This document shows positions 35,535 through 47,106 of a stretch of 64,000 nucleotides of DNA, one piece after another. Location of the stretch: contig ML660774.1 in assembly GCA_007570785.1 (NCBI GenBank), positions 15,824,888 through 15,888,887 of the forward strand. The letters run 5' to 3'. A program made the translations under genes and the position numbers. This stretch comes from Antilocapra americana. Taxonomy: Eukaryota; Chordata; Mammalia; Artiodactyla; Antilocapridae. Position 1 is the stretch's first letter. Each line of letters begins with the position of its first letter. The notes under the pieces were generated by a model, which worked only from the letters and a program-made list of their open reading frames with translations, made no database searches and was not told where the DNA came from.

Positions 35535-38501
35535 AGGAAACAGTTATTGGTCCCCAGTGATTTTGCAATTACTGATGGTAAATTTTGGATTCTTAAGCTA
35601 GATTGGCAAACACCCGGCACCTGTGGCTGTTCACCGCTCCCCGCTCCCATAACCTGCAGACAGTATTGATGGAGTACAGCGAGCTCTCACAGTTTTCCGT
35701 GTGAAACTCCAGATTGCTACTCCAACTGACTGTAGCTGGTGGGGAGGATGCAACCTAATTGCCCTGGTGGTGCAAGAACATGCAGTCAAATAACCCTCCT
35801 TTTGATCACACATTCATAAGGATATTTTAAGTGACCTCCCCACTATGACTGATTTTAAAATTCCAAAGATTCTTCTTCCCTTTCTTTCTAATCTTCAAAG
35901 TCTTATTACTACTTAATGTGTCAATTTATCTCAACTATTCTTGACTTTATCCAGGGTATCTGAATTTTCATTCATTTTGTTTGTCTATGGAGCTCCTGGA
36001 ATCAGAAGCCATTGTGAAGGGCCATACAGTGGAAACACTGCTAATCATTTGCCTAAAAGACAAGTTTTAAACTGGGAAAATGTTTTATAGCACATGCATA
36101 AACAGGCATGAAATGGCTAAAACCAAAACTGCCAAGAAGTCAGGGGGATCATCTGGTAGAGATAGATACTAAAATTAACTAGAGAGTAAAATATCTGAGT
36201 AAGAAGGGAAGGGTTTTTTGTTTTCTTTAAAGCAGTCTTTAATCTGGAAGTTCCCCTTTTCCCCCAGAGGAGGACACTTGTTTACATAAGTCTGCCTGTT
36301 TTAGAAAGTACAGAGAATAAAAGTCCAGAGTACCAGACAAAAGCTGATGGAAGCAGAGGATTTTACAGAGCTGTATGGGGACAGAACAAACACCCTTAAT
36401 GCCCAACATTTTTAGGAATCTACCCAAAAGCCAGTAAAGAAACAAGTGATCGATTTTAGCATAGAGGCTGAAGACACTGATCTTAAAGTGAAAATTATTA
36501 GTTGGAGAAATGGTTGCTAGTGATTCTTTGTAGTTGATCTATCTACCCTGATAAAGGGAAATGTAAGTCTTCTCATGAGCACATCAATGACAACCAAACA
36601 GCAAGTTTCCTGCACTACAGAGAAAATGTCTCAGCAATTGGTGCGCTCCACACCTCAAAGGTAGGCTGGGTATTCTAGGAACAAAGTGCTTTTGATCACG
36701 TGATGGCAGAAGGGGCTTGATCATGTGGCCCATTCCTGTATCTCCCAACCCACTTCAGAAAGCATGGAAAATCTATTCTCAGAAAAATGAAACCACACCC
36801 TAGAATTCCTTGCAATTTATGGGTGGGGAAAAAAGTCCTAAGGTGATTACTGGCTGAAAAGAACATTCTTGTGGCAAGAGAGGGCTGGGCTCCAAATACC
36901 TGCTTAGCTTAAAAGAAAAAAAAAGTAAATGTACAATCGTTGGAGAGTAATTAATCCATGAAAGGGTGCATTGTGCTCTCATAGTGTTTGCCCACCTTGA
37001 AGCATTAATAGCATTAATAATTATTAACTTCAGTTTCTTTAACTCAAGCCACAGAATTACAATAGGGTGCCCAGTGAAAAATAAGGCCAAGATCTATAAT
37101 TCCTTCTGGGCTGTTTCCCCCCCCAATTCAATAATTTTTTATTGAATACCTACTGTCTTAAGGCATCCTATGGAAAAGTCAAAGAAAAGTATATAAAATG
37201 TTTCCTGTGCTCTCAAGAGTTTACAAGCTCTTAGAAAGATATGACTTATGAATGGAATTTAATTCAAAACACTGTGTTAACTGCCAAAAGAGAGGCCAAG
37301 AACAGAGCACGGGAGGCAATCTGAAACTTGGGTATCAGACACTTTGATACAAGTATTTAATGATGCTACTTGCTCCTTTCTCAGTATTTTCTCATGTGCG
37401 AAACACAGAGTTAGGTGTTTCTGGCCAAAATGAAATAAATAGGGTATGGCCTCTGCCTACCACTGTTTACTGAATAAAAGTTTCTTGAGCATCTACATAT
37501 GCCAGGCATTAAAAAGGATATTTTGAAATTATAGATGGCTAAGCATATCTTTTACCTTCAAGGAACATCTCTCTTTTTTTTTTTTTTTTTAACTTAAATA
37601 GATGGCTATTTACATGCTTATACTAAGTGTGATTTGTATTGGGTCAAAAGACCTTAAAGGAAGGATTGTTATTTCACTTACTCCTGGACACCAACCTGAG
37701 CTTACCTTGGCTTTATTGAGCAGAACCACACATTCAGTGAGAATCCAGATGCTGTGATAACCAGTCTCAACAAAAGCAATCAAAGCAGGAGCAAACTTTT
37801 TGGCGGTCCTTTTGCACATCTGCTGATTTAATTCCTACCAAGTCAATCCTCTGGGGCCTTTACAGGTGGAATCCCAGTAACGGGCTTTTTTTTTTTAAGC
37901 ACCTTGCACAGAAAGTAGGCAATTAGTAGATATTTGATGAATTAAAGAATCTCTAATCCCTAAGCCTTCACCATGGATGCCTTCTCAAAAATATTTTATA
38001 TATGTTACTGTTTCACTCAGGTGATTTTTTTTTAATTAAAAAATAAGAAGATAGGAATCGAACTTAGTTCTCCTTGCTTCAGCATCACTAGATGTCCTGC
38101 ATCAGATTCTGTCCACAAACTCACGAGAAGAGGCCAACTATAAATTTCCTGGCACAGCGCAGGATATAAAACTGTATTGTTGATATATGTGTTTTATTCT
38201 GTTTGCCAAACTTTGTGTGTGTGTGTGGGCGGGGGTGGGGGGGTGGAATTTCTCCCCTGAAGTATGCCCAGTATTCAGTCTTCACCAAACCAACTCAACC
38301 TCCAGCCAGTTTCGTCAAAAAGGTAAATGTAGAGAAGATTCCTGAAGCACGTATAATGCTTTCTGATACAGTGATACTCAAAATGCCACCGAGAAAAGCG
38401 TGTTATACACAAAGACTGTGGGATTTCCTGGTCAATTGTTGCCATCCCATCACAATCCACTACAGTAAGAGGTGCCTCAAGAATAAAACATTTGAAGTTT
38501 T

Positions 38502-38694
38502 CTTTCTTTTTTTTTTTTTGATGCAGACCATTTTTAAAGTCTTTATTGAATTTGTTACAGTATTGGTTCTGTTTAATGTTTTGGCTTTTTGGCCACAAGG
38601 CATATGGTATCTTAGTGCCCTGACCGGGTATCAAACCTGCACCCCCTGCTTTGGAAGGGGAAATCTTAACCACTGGACCTCCAGGGAAGTCCCT
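38502..38694 (-). mobile_element. CHR-type tRNA SINE
   Basis: A poly(T) start, GGCTTTTTGGCCACAAGGCA, box B complement GACCGGGTATCAAACCTGCA and head complement ACCACTGGACCTCCAGGGAA. Same family and orientation as the copy at 12963-13153. Confidence 0.82.
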
Positions 38695-40332
38695 AGAGAT
38701 TTAATCAGATTGGACATAGGATCTAGAGACAGTGACCCATCTCACTCATCCAATTCCAGTCCTCGAAGTCATGCTAAGAGAGTGTATGATTGAGAGATCA
38801 TACAATGAAGTTCTTTCAGTTCCTCTGGGGAGCAATGTGGCCACCTCTGTGTGCAGAAAAGACTTCCATCTCTGACACCATCACCACCTGTCTGCTGAGA
38901 AGCCATGTGAGAAGTATGAGAATTATGAATGAACAAAAGCTTAGGACAGACTCAATCTCTGCTCCCCAGAATCCTTGCAGAGGAGGAGAACTTAGTATAA
39001 ATATTGGGTTAAAATTATAAGCATGAATGATAACTTTAGACAAAGTCATCCCTCGCTTTCTTGGGGAAATGTTTTTTTCTTTTTGATTAGTCTCATCTGG
39101 GGCCAGATCACCTGGAAACTAAAAACACATAAAGCTGTCTTATTTCTCAATCACCTGTTGTCCTCTAATTCTACCTCTGGGTTCAGGTCTACCAGCCTAA
39201 TTCCTACTTTGGGGTTTCTCTGTGAAATGCCTGTTTGGCACTAATCAGATGATTTTCCCTTAACTGACCTTGTCACTAAAAAGCCATAAGTCATTTAAAA
39301 CCAGGTTTGTATCTGTAAGGAAATAAAAGGCAGAAATAAATTTAATTTTTTTCAAATCTTAATTACTCCCCCAGGCACTAGCTGCTCTCATTAAACTGCC
39401 TTAAGTCTCAAATATGACATTTAAACTGAGGAGTGCACATCTCTTTCCTGTGGGTTTTTGTTTTCTAACCAGCAGTATTTGTTGCGCCTCACCTTCTAAG
39501 CCTGCCCTAAATTGGAGCAGGGGTGATCTGGAGACTCAGTGGGATGGGTGAGGTTGAGCAAGTGTGAGCTTACACAGGTAGGAGGCTGCCTTGGCGGCAG
39601 CAGATAAAGGACCGAGACCTCCTCCCCTGCCTGGGAGGAAGGCTGAACATGTACTTAAACACCTCTACATGGCTTTCAGGCATTAAAGGAGTATTGAGAA
39701 TCTTCATCCTACATGGTATTGCAGCCAAGAGTTTTCTCAGGAACCCTTATGAGAGTTTGCAGAGGGCAGTATCTCAGAAGACAGAAAAGCTACTGCCAAA
39801 CATTTAAAACAAGACCACAGGAAAGCCAGGTCACTCTCAAATCTATTTTTCTCCCCTCAAGTCAGTCAGTTTTGTAAAATGGGACCATAGGAAAGCCAGC
39901 ATATGATTTCTTTGTTCTATAGTGGCCGGAGAAAGCACTCACTTAGCTGCTTAAGTGCCTCTTAGTAAAAAGTAACACTACCCTGTATGGAACAGCCCCT
40001 CTCTCTGGAGTCCTGAGTGGACCTCATCCTCATCACGACAGTTGTTATCTTTGTTTATATGTGAGGTGGAGCCTTAGAAATAAAACTCATTGAACAGATG
40101 ACCCATTGAAGAAATGAAGTTAATCTTGGATGTTGCTCAAAGACCTTCCAACGTTTCCCATCTTGGAAAACTGACATCAGCCTGTCACAATCACCAGTGT
40201 GGTTCTGGATCAACCATGGGCTATACACTGGTCAATACTCTGATTTGCCCCATCACCCAGACCGACTAGGATTGAAGGCTGTGGGTTCCTGGCACCCACC
40301 TCAGTAAGTACGGTACCAAGTTCCAGAATCAA

Positions 40333-40758
40333 AAGTTAGTTTATGGTCATGGATGGATGTGAGAGTTGGACTATAGAGAAAGCTGAGCACCGAAGAATTG
40401 ATGCTTTTGAACTGTGGTGTTGGAGAAGACTCTTGAGAGTCCCTTGGACTGCAAGGAGATCCAACCAGTCCATCCTAAAGGAAATCAGTGCTGAATATTC
40501 ATTGGGAAGACTGATGATGAAGCTGAAGCTCCAATACTTTGGCTACCGGCTGGCCATTTGAAAAGACTCATTTGAAAAGACCCTGATGGTGGGAAAGACT
40601 GAAGGCAGGAGAAGTAGACAACAGAGGATGAGATGGTTGGATGGCATCACTGACTCAATGGACATGAGTTTGAGTAAACTCCGGGAGTTGATGATGGACA
40701 AGTGCTGCAGTTCATGGGGTCGCAAAGAATCGTCACAACTGAGCGACTGAACTGAACT
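40333..40758 (+). mobile_element. BovB (RTE) LINE 3' end
   Basis: The longest BovB piece here. Its conceptual translation starts with the RT C-terminal region (CESWTIEKAEHRRIDAFELW, then CWRRLLRVPWTARRSNQSIL) and continues to the terminal GCGACTGAACTGAACT. Part of the middle is rearranged near 40555-40580, where AAAAGACTCATTTG appears duplicated. Not functional. Antisense to PRAG1. Confidence 0.92.
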
Positions 40759-41339
40759 TATGGTCTTGAGCCTGCCCTCTTGCATCCTCATGGGAGATGT
40801 GTGATGCTTCAAGAGAATGCTGGTAATGCTTGAAAAATCTTCCCCAAATGAATACACACACATATATATATATATACTAGTTCAATTTATTTTAAATAGT
40901 ACCAGATGCTCTTTCCTTTTTTTCTGTGTTCTCTTAAGCTAGTTAATTTTCTTTCCTAGATTTTTCTCCCCAAAGTTCTGAAAATAAAAACTTTTTTTTT
41001 TTAAAGAGCTGGCACCTAGAACCTCTGAGCTTCCCACCTGCTGTGAATTGTATATAATCCAACGGTTTTGTTTTTTAACAAACTGGCCTCCAAAATTCTG
41101 ATCTCACCCCAGATGCTAACAAAGATTCTACTTGAGTCACATTGCTATGGTGACCAGTGTTTTTCCAAACCCTGTGATTCCTACCCAAGAAGGTTTTAAT
41201 TCTTTCTCTAAGACTCAGGTGGTATTCCTTGGATCAGGCCACTCCCATTTCTATAGGGTGTGAGTATCCCTGCTACTGTTGACAGCTCGGGGTGGCTTTT
41301 GCCTACAGAATTAATCTCTGCATTAGATTCTGTTCATCC

Positions 41340-41530
41340 ATTTGAGCCTTTCAACAACAGGGTATTACAAATGTATTGTTATTATTAGCCCATTTTGGAG
41401 AGTAGCTTGAAGTAACTCGGTCACACTAAGTGGCTTGCTTGAGATCACTTCATATGTAGGTGAGACAGACACAACATGAATTCAGTTTTCTGGTTCCAAA
41501 GCCCGTGCTTCCCACTAAGCCCTCCAGGCC
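41340..41530 (-). mobile_element. MIR SINE remnant
   Basis: The sequence 'ttattagcccattttggaga', GTAACTCGGTCACACTAAG and AAAGCCCGTGCTTCCCACTA is a decayed MIR in reverse orientation. Confidence 0.7.
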
Positions 41531-41599
41531 TGAGGCAGACAGACATGATACCCACGTTTTATTCGAATGCCCTGCCCACTCCTCTGTACACTGATGTGT

Positions 41600-41815
41600 C
41601 TAAGGTGTTTGGAAGCACAAACTTTGGAGGCAGACTGCCAAGTATGCCATGTGACCCTGGCACAGGTTATTCAGCTCTCTCTCTCTGTTTTGTCATCTGT
41701 AATTGGGGACGGTTAATTCCTACTTCCTAGATCTGCTCTGAGCATCAAATGAGTTAGTATGTCTAAGTCCCTTAGCTCCATGCCTGGCCCATAGTAAGTG
41801 CTGTATAAAGTGGGA
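41600..41815 (+). mobile_element. MIR SINE
   Basis: Good forward MIR layout: CTTTGGAGGCAGACTGCCA, CATGTGACCCTGGCACAGGT, TTTTGTCATCTGTAATTGGG, ATCAAATGAGTTAGTATG and CATGCCTGGCCCATAGTAAG. It sits just downstream of a reverse MIR, so the pair forms an inverted arrangement. Confidence 0.85.
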
Positions 41816-42966
41816 GTTCTTCTGAGCTGCAGAACCCCCTCATTTAGTCAGCAAGAGAAAACCGCAGCCCATCTGGAGGATGGCTGTCTACTACGCATGG
41901 CAGGAGGCCAACTCAACACCAGAACAAAGCAGTGGTCCCAGAAAAAGCCCACGTTAGGATGCATCACAGCCCGAGATGCCTTGATGTTCAAAGTCAAGTG
42001 TCACAGCCGCTTCTCTCTGTGGTCAATTCCCTGCTTCTGACATCAACCTGGAGGCACATGAGCTGAAACAGAACCACTGGAGATGGCACGACTAAAGAAA
42101 GTGTTCGGAAGGGCTGTCATCTTTTGAAAAACAGCAGGCTGTTCCTTTCCCTGAGAGGAATCGGTTTTGCTCTAATTGAGGGCCAGTCCCCTCCTTCCCC
42201 CTCCCTGCCTCAGAATCTGAATTCCATGTACAACTCAATACTTCAAAAAAAGAAAGCATTTATTTTTCTCAGGCCTTTAAACGGAGAGGAGCTTTAAACT
42301 GGCAGGAGAAAGCAGTGAGAAAGCTCTGAGTTTCAGCACGCTACCATGAAACTATATATATGTATTTTTTTCTTTAAAAACCCACATCTGAGAGTTCTAA
42401 AACATGTGCAGCACCTCCTACAACCTGCTTTTGCCCCCAAAGTCTAATCACCATCATGGTTACAATTTATGGAGCACACTGGCATTGCTCCTTTGCCTGC
42501 CCATCTCTGCCTCGCAAGATTCTGTAGCATAGCCTCCTGGGGTCTTCTTCTGCATGTTTAAATAAATCAGGAACTTCAGGATTTGGGGAGGGGGAGGGCA
42601 GGGAAGCCTGCTGAAGACACTTCAGAGAAATGGAAAAAACAAGGGCACACTATTATAAGAGGATGGGCACCAGCCAAGAGTGACAGGCTCTCAGTGCTTC
42701 TCAGAAATATGCCTTCCCAATAGCCAACCCCAAGCAGGGCACTGCTCTTGGTTTGTGTGCTGAGCACCAACCAGAAATTTACACAAAGGCACAAGTGCCT
42801 ACAGGCTGACACAGATGTCCCGCATTAGGACACCAAACCTTGGCCTGATGTCTTGGTGGAGGCAGCAAAGACCGAAGTGTCTGGAAGATGCCTCCGTCTT
42901 GCTGGAGGAACACCCCCTCCAGGCCCACCCCAATGCCAAGTTGCACGCACACACAGTCCTACTTAC

Positions 42967-44801
42967 CGTGACTTTGGAGGTGGCGGGGGAGGCGAGAACG
43001 CCTCAATCCCGTTTCTGTCCTTGGGGAACTCAAAGGCAAATGAGGCCGACTTGCTCATCCCGGTCCCGGCTTTGTTGTTCTGCCCAGAGGAGCTGTCTGT
43101 GGGGCGGAGACGGTGCCAGGCAGAGGAGCTGACTGGGTCCGAGGGGCCATTTTCCACTTCTCTCCCCCAACTTTGACTCAACAAGTCCTGCTCCACCTCA
43201 TCCTCCTCCTCGATCCGGCACTGGCGACTCCAGGCACTGGCCTGGGGCCGGGGCCGCCTCTGCTCCAAGGCTGATGCGCTGGTGGCAGGCGGGGGGCCCC
43301 TGGCAGAGTCGCTGGCGGGGACGCCGTTGGCCCGGCAGGAAGAAGCAGGGTCAGCGGGGCCCCTGGATGGAGGCTGGGGCCCGGGGACGCCCGAGTTCCC
43401 TTCACTGAGGTCGGACAGTGCGGAGGCGGAGGGGGACACCGGCGACCCTCCAGGGCTACTCCTGGACATCTTCGGGGGGATGGCAGGTCTCCCCTTGGCC
43501 GTGGTCTCACTGGCACCGCGATGCCGGCCGTCCCTGGAGCCGAGCCCCTGCCCAGCTGAAGGCTCCTCTCCGCCTGCCTCAGGAGCCTGCTGGCTCGGGG
43601 GCCCGCGTGGCCACTGCACCCCCACCGAGGAGTCAGGGCTGCTCAGGTAGATTGTCCGGTGGTCCTCTTCTGGGTGGGCCGCCATGACTGTGATGGTGGC
43701 CGCCATCTGGGGGGCCACATCCGGGCCGTCCCTGTCCTGGCCCCAGCCAGATGCGGTTTTCTGAGCCCAGGTGTTAACCGTCCGCACCTGGGCCTGGCCC
43801 GGGGCGCCTGCCCCCTGTTCCGCCTTGGCCCGCGGCCTGGAAGGCGCTGGAACGGCCTTCTTCCGCTTGGTACTCTCCGCATAGATGGGCTCAGGTTGCG
43901 CAGCCTCCCTGGAGTGCGCCGGGGGCTGGGGCTCCCCGGTCTGCCCAAGGCACCTGCTGGAGGCCACGCCGTGGCAGCCGGCGTCCCGCTGCTTCCCGGG
44001 CCCAGGCTCCTTCCTGAGGGAGCAGTAATCGCTCTCAGGATGCGGGGCCAGGGGGCTGCTGGCGCGGCTGTTGGCGCTCCCGCAGGAGAGGCCGTCCGAA
44101 GAGCTGGCAGCCTCTGAAGCGAGGGACTGCTTCTTGGGGCCCAGGCGGGGCGGGCTCTCGGTCGGGCCCTGGCTACAGCAGTCCCTGGGGAAACTCAAAG
44201 CCCGCTTCTCCTCCTCAGGTGGCCTCGCACGCACACGCGGCTCCCAGCAGGCTGCCGAGCAGTCCCTGCCGCCCTGTCTGTGTCCGGAAGCCCCGGCCCG
44301 GGCGGCGTCCTCCGCGCCTGGGCTCCCCGGGCAGCAGTCCAGGATGGAGCAGTATTCTCCCCCTTCGCTGTCCCCCGAGGGCGAGCACCTTTGATCGCTG
44401 TCATCCTCCGAGGGCAGGGACTCCCGCAGGGGCTGAGCGGACGGGCAGGGCCCCGGGCCCTTGTGGCAGCCGGAAGTCATCCCGGAAAAGGCGGCCAGCT
44501 TCTGGCGGAAGCTCTCCTGCGGGGAGGTTAGCTCTTGGTACGGGATCACTGGTTTATCGTCTCCTCCGAGCTTCTCGTCGGGGAAGCTCCCCGGGGGCAA
44601 GGCGGCACTCCGGTCCCCCCGGGGCTCTAGGCTGTGCAGGCCAACCATGGCATAGGCAGGGGAGCTGCGGGGGTGACCCCCGTCAGTGGGACCCGAGGGC
44701 CCGGAAGGCTTCTGGACTCCTCGGAAGCTGCCCAGATAAACTATTGGCACGTCTTCCTGCTTCGGGAGGGGGAGCTTGCCAGGGGCTCGTCTCCAGATGA
44801 C
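42967..44801 (-). CDS. PRAG1: PRAG1 coding exon 2: large disordered scaffold region with EPIYA motif
   Basis: 1835 nt encoding residues 111 to split Arg722. The acceptor is CTGTGTAG|GTC and the donor TCACG|GTAAGT. It is rich in Ser, Pro and Gly and lacks a folded domain. Tyrosine motifs include IVYLGSF (Tyr132), GGEYCSIL (Tyr260), ESDYCSL (Tyr369), RTIYLSS (Tyr495) and QPEPIYAEST (Tyr417, codon 43883-43881). The last is the EPIYA site whose human counterpart, Tyr411 from memory, recruits the Csk SH2 domain when phosphorylated. A basic patch (TKRKKA) follows it. PAIPPK and the run PPPPPPKS near the end are likely SH3 or EVH1 ligands. The exon is GC-rich, which produces long but meaningless open frames on the opposite strand. 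Confidence 0.97.
43878..43892 (-). other. PRAG1: EPIYA motif codons (Csk SH2 docking site)
   Basis: GAG CCC ATC TAT GCG encodes residues 414-418. In the rat and human proteins this tyrosine is known to be phosphorylated and to bind Csk. EPIYA is the motif type that bacterial effectors such as CagA use to recruit host SH2 proteins. Here it is a normal host motif. Confidence 0.93.
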
Positions 44802-46632
44802 CTACACAGCCCCAAGGTTAAAAGACTTACATTAGACCTTGCCAGAGAAAAAAGGAAGAGAGAGAAAGTGAGAGGGCAGGGCCATGACACTGGAAACCGT
44901 CTTCCGAGCCACAGTGAAGGAGTCAGGCTGCCCGCCTACCCTCTGATCTCCCCACGGCCTCCTCATCATCGCGGGGGCCCCGTGGAGCTGTCGGTCTTCC
45001 CAGACACTGCGCTTTCCGCCCATGTCTGTTATTCTTTTGGCTGAGGGGAAAAAACGCTAAAGAAGAACATTTTGCTTTTTCCCTTCAAACTGCCAGATGA
45101 GATGAATTCTCCCATGGGCTTTGAAAATAAGAGTTTGGAGTTTTGTTTAATTTTTGCTTAGTGTTCATTAGTCTTTCAGTAAAGGTTTCATGGCAGAAAG
45201 AAAACAAAGTCATAGGCTTTTAAAAATACCTTGGGTGGGGGGTGGGGTTAGAAGGCAGGAGGGTGAGGGGCACCTTCTGAGCTGGGCCCTAGTTCCCTTG
45301 CATCACTCACTCCGAGCCACAATCCTTCTCCCAGTGACAGGAGTGACCTCGGCCGAAACCTGCATAAGTGGCTGGACTAATCGAGCCTGAGACGGTGATG
45401 TAGGATAGTCATTCCCATCACTGAAATCACAGTCCCCTCCTCCTTCCCTTATAAAATCTCCCCTACCCCCACTTTCAAAGAAGCCTCAAGGCAGGGCCTG
45501 CCTCTGGCTCCTTTCCAAGATGATCCAGACTAGAAAGAGCCCCTGGTTTACATCTGTGAAGGTTGAAGGTACTGAGAAAGGCCTGGGGAATGAATGAGTG
45601 TAACCAGCTTCTGGAAAATGGAGCAGCTTTGCAGGGGACTTGAAGCTGAGAGCAACCCCAGGAGATGGCTTGCCTCATTCAAGCCTCCCTTGGTTTAAAA
45701 CTGACTTTTGATTTCACATAAGCTCACAAAGCCTTCCTGACCCACTCACCATGATAGTTTAAGACAACTAGAACAGGTTAAAAGGTTACAAGAAGTCCTA
45801 AGAATATGTTTTATGTTTTAGACATGCAGCTTCTTAGAAGACATGGCTAGGGGCAGCAGGCTTTACATGCCCTCTAAATAATTAAACCTTGGTCAGGGTC
45901 AACAGCAGGGATGGGGAGTGGGGGGTGGGGGGATTGGGTGGGGGGTGAGCAGAATCTCTACTCTCTAAAGATGTAATTGTCTTTAGCAATCCCAGATCAA
46001 AGGTGGAAAAATCCAAGCTTCCAAATTGGAAATATGAACACTGGCTGGGAATTGGATGATATCACGGAATTACTGGTGACATTTTTAAGTGTGATAATGA
46101 TATTTTGTATAAATACTTAATTTTTTAAGGAGGTAAAATCATGATGCAATATCTGGGGTTTGCTTTTGGGGAAAGGACGGTCAGGGAGGGTAGGGGCAGG
46201 GATAAAGATGGAACCAGAGTGATCATGAGTTGATGACTGTTCAAGTTCTTGAGGCAGGGTGGTGGATGCATGGGGTTTGTTAAGCAATTCTTGCTAGTTT
46301 TGTATATATTTAAGATGATCTCTAAAAAAAAAATTTTTTTAACTTTTTAGAAAAACATTTCATTTCATTTTGGTGGGTGTGTCCTGATACAATCTCTAAA
46401 TAAAACTCAGAGGGGCTGCATTCATGGTTCTTAGCCTGAAGGATCGACAGAAAGGAAGGCAGAGAGAGAAGAGAGGGCAGCAGTTAGGAAGAAGCGGTCT
46501 GGGGCGAGCTGCCCGGGAAGCCATCCCGCAGGAGTCCTGCCGGGACAGCTCGCCCTGGCTGCCTGCCAGTCACAGCGGCCTTACAACAGGAGCAGCCCCT
46601 ATAAAAATACCGCGGGGCTGAGTCAGCCTCAC
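44802..46632 (-). other. PRAG1: PRAG1 intron between coding exons 1 and 2
   Basis: A 1.8-kb phase-0 intron with donor CAG|GTGAGG at 46632 and acceptor ending TGTGTAG at 44802. The acceptor has a weak pyrimidine tract. Apart from G-rich runs at 45225-45265 and 45905-45950 and an old L1-like end at 45990-46330, nothing is recognised. Confidence 0.9.
45990..46330 (+). mobile_element. Old L1 3'-end-like remnant
   Basis: The phrase GGTGGATGCATGGGGTTTGT followed by 'tgctagttttgtatatattt' and an A/T-rich end resembles a common ancient L1 3' UTR. The interior is poorly conserved. Confidence 0.45.
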
Positions 46633-47052
46633 CTGTGCGACCTCAGCACTCACACCGGCCTCTGTCCACCCATCAGAGGCCTCGGAGCTCATCATGGTGG
46701 GCTTCACAGCGATGGTGGGCTTGGAGTAGGACGAGCCGCTCAGGCCCTCATCTTCCGGGCGGCCGCTCTCGGGCCTGGGGGGCAGGCGAGTTGGAGGGGG
46801 CAGGCAGCCAACTCGGGGCTGGGGGCGGCCAGGCACCAGCTGGTGGTCGCTGCGCAGGCAGAAGCAGTTTTTGCAGGACCCGGGCTTCCAGATGTGCTCC
46901 ACAAAGTCGCTGCACGCAGACATCTTCGGGCTCTCCAGGTTCAGTGGGATGGTCTCGAGCATCTTGAGCAGCGGACGGGGTGCTGGTTCATCTTGCACTG
47001 GGCTTGCTGGTGTGGTCTCCAGGAAGGCAGAAGGGGCTCACCAGGCAGCTTC
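46633..47052 (-). CDS. PRAG1: PRAG1 coding exon 1 (first coding exon, with 5' UTR portion)
   Basis: The exon opens at 47052 after a strong acceptor (TGTTCTGCTTTTCCAG). Bases 47052-46963 are 5' UTR and coding is 46962-46633, residues 1-110. I chose ATG 46962 because an in-frame TGA at 47040-47038 lies upstream in the same exon. The 13-residue lead (MLETIPLNLESPK) also lines up with the N-terminal extension I recall in human. A second in-frame ATG at 46923 gives MSACSDF. Residues 14-45 hold MSACSDFVEHIWKPGSCKNC and a C-F-C-L pattern, a short Cys-bearing conserved segment of unknown fold. The end (SAEVAQ) joins exon 2 in phase 0 through donor CAG|GTGAGG. Confidence 0.94.
46941..46991 (-). promoter_or_regulatory. 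Upstream ORF overlapping the PRAG1 start
   Basis: An ATG at 46991 in another frame, with A at -3, opens a 16-codon frame. It ends in TGA at 46943-46941, 19 bases inside the main coding sequence. It lies wholly within the first coding exon, so it is present whatever upstream exon is used. Ribosomes starting here would bypass ATG 46962 and could reinitiate at ATG 46923, 17 bases after the uORF stop. Confidence 0.6.
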
Positions 47053-47106
47053 CTGGAAAAGCAGAACACTTGTCTCATCAGAGATCTTCCCTGCCAAAGG
47101 ATCCCT

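Larger units (their letters stand above)
26022..42966 (-). other. PRAG1: PRAG1 intron between coding exons 2 and 3
   Basis: The largest intron at 16.9 kb, with donor CG|GTAAGT at 42966 and acceptor TTCCCAG ending at 26022. It carries two hAT-type remnants, an L1 end, two Bov-tA, a CHR SINE, a BovB tail, MIR and L2-like pieces (also near 37130 and 37450), a 31-bp minisatellite and microsatellites. The long stretches 29130-31500, 31640-35340, 35540-38500 and 38700-40330 show no repeat or gene I can name, apart from a long antisense open frame at 30219-30917 discussed under findings. Confidence 0.9.
7528..46962 (-). other. PRAG1: PRAG1 coding locus (five coding exons joined)
   Basis: PRAG1 (Pragmin/SGK223) is a cytoplasmic scaffolding pseudokinase of the PEAK family (PEAK1, PRAG1, PEAK3). 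Known family roles are recruiting the kinase Csk, acting with Rho-family GTPases and CrkII, and influencing cell shape and migration. The five exons join with GT-AG introns in phases 0, 2, 1 and 0: 330 + 1835 + 158 + 740 + 1164 nt = 4227 nt, or 1408 codons plus stop. That is within a few residues of the human length I recall (about 1406). I see no frameshift or internal stop in any exon, so the gene looks intact. Introns are 1831, 16945, 11186 and 5246 bases, with a further non-coding intron of about 5 kb upstream. Confidence 0.96.

Noticed and set aside
44219..44800. 193-codon plus-strand frame over PRAG1 coding exon 2
   Set aside because: Antisense to a clearly coding exon, Arg/Pro/Gly-rich, and it starts and stops in step with exon composition.
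46320..46345. A9/T8 palindromic run as a terminator-like hairpin
   Set aside because: A simple A/T run at the end of an old L1-like remnant, inside an intron; intrinsic terminators of this kind do not apply here.
46996..46998. GTG 12 codons upstream as an earlier PRAG1 start
   Set aside because: Non-AUG starts are rare in mammals, an ATG follows in frame, and the ATG at 46962 matches the expected protein beginning.
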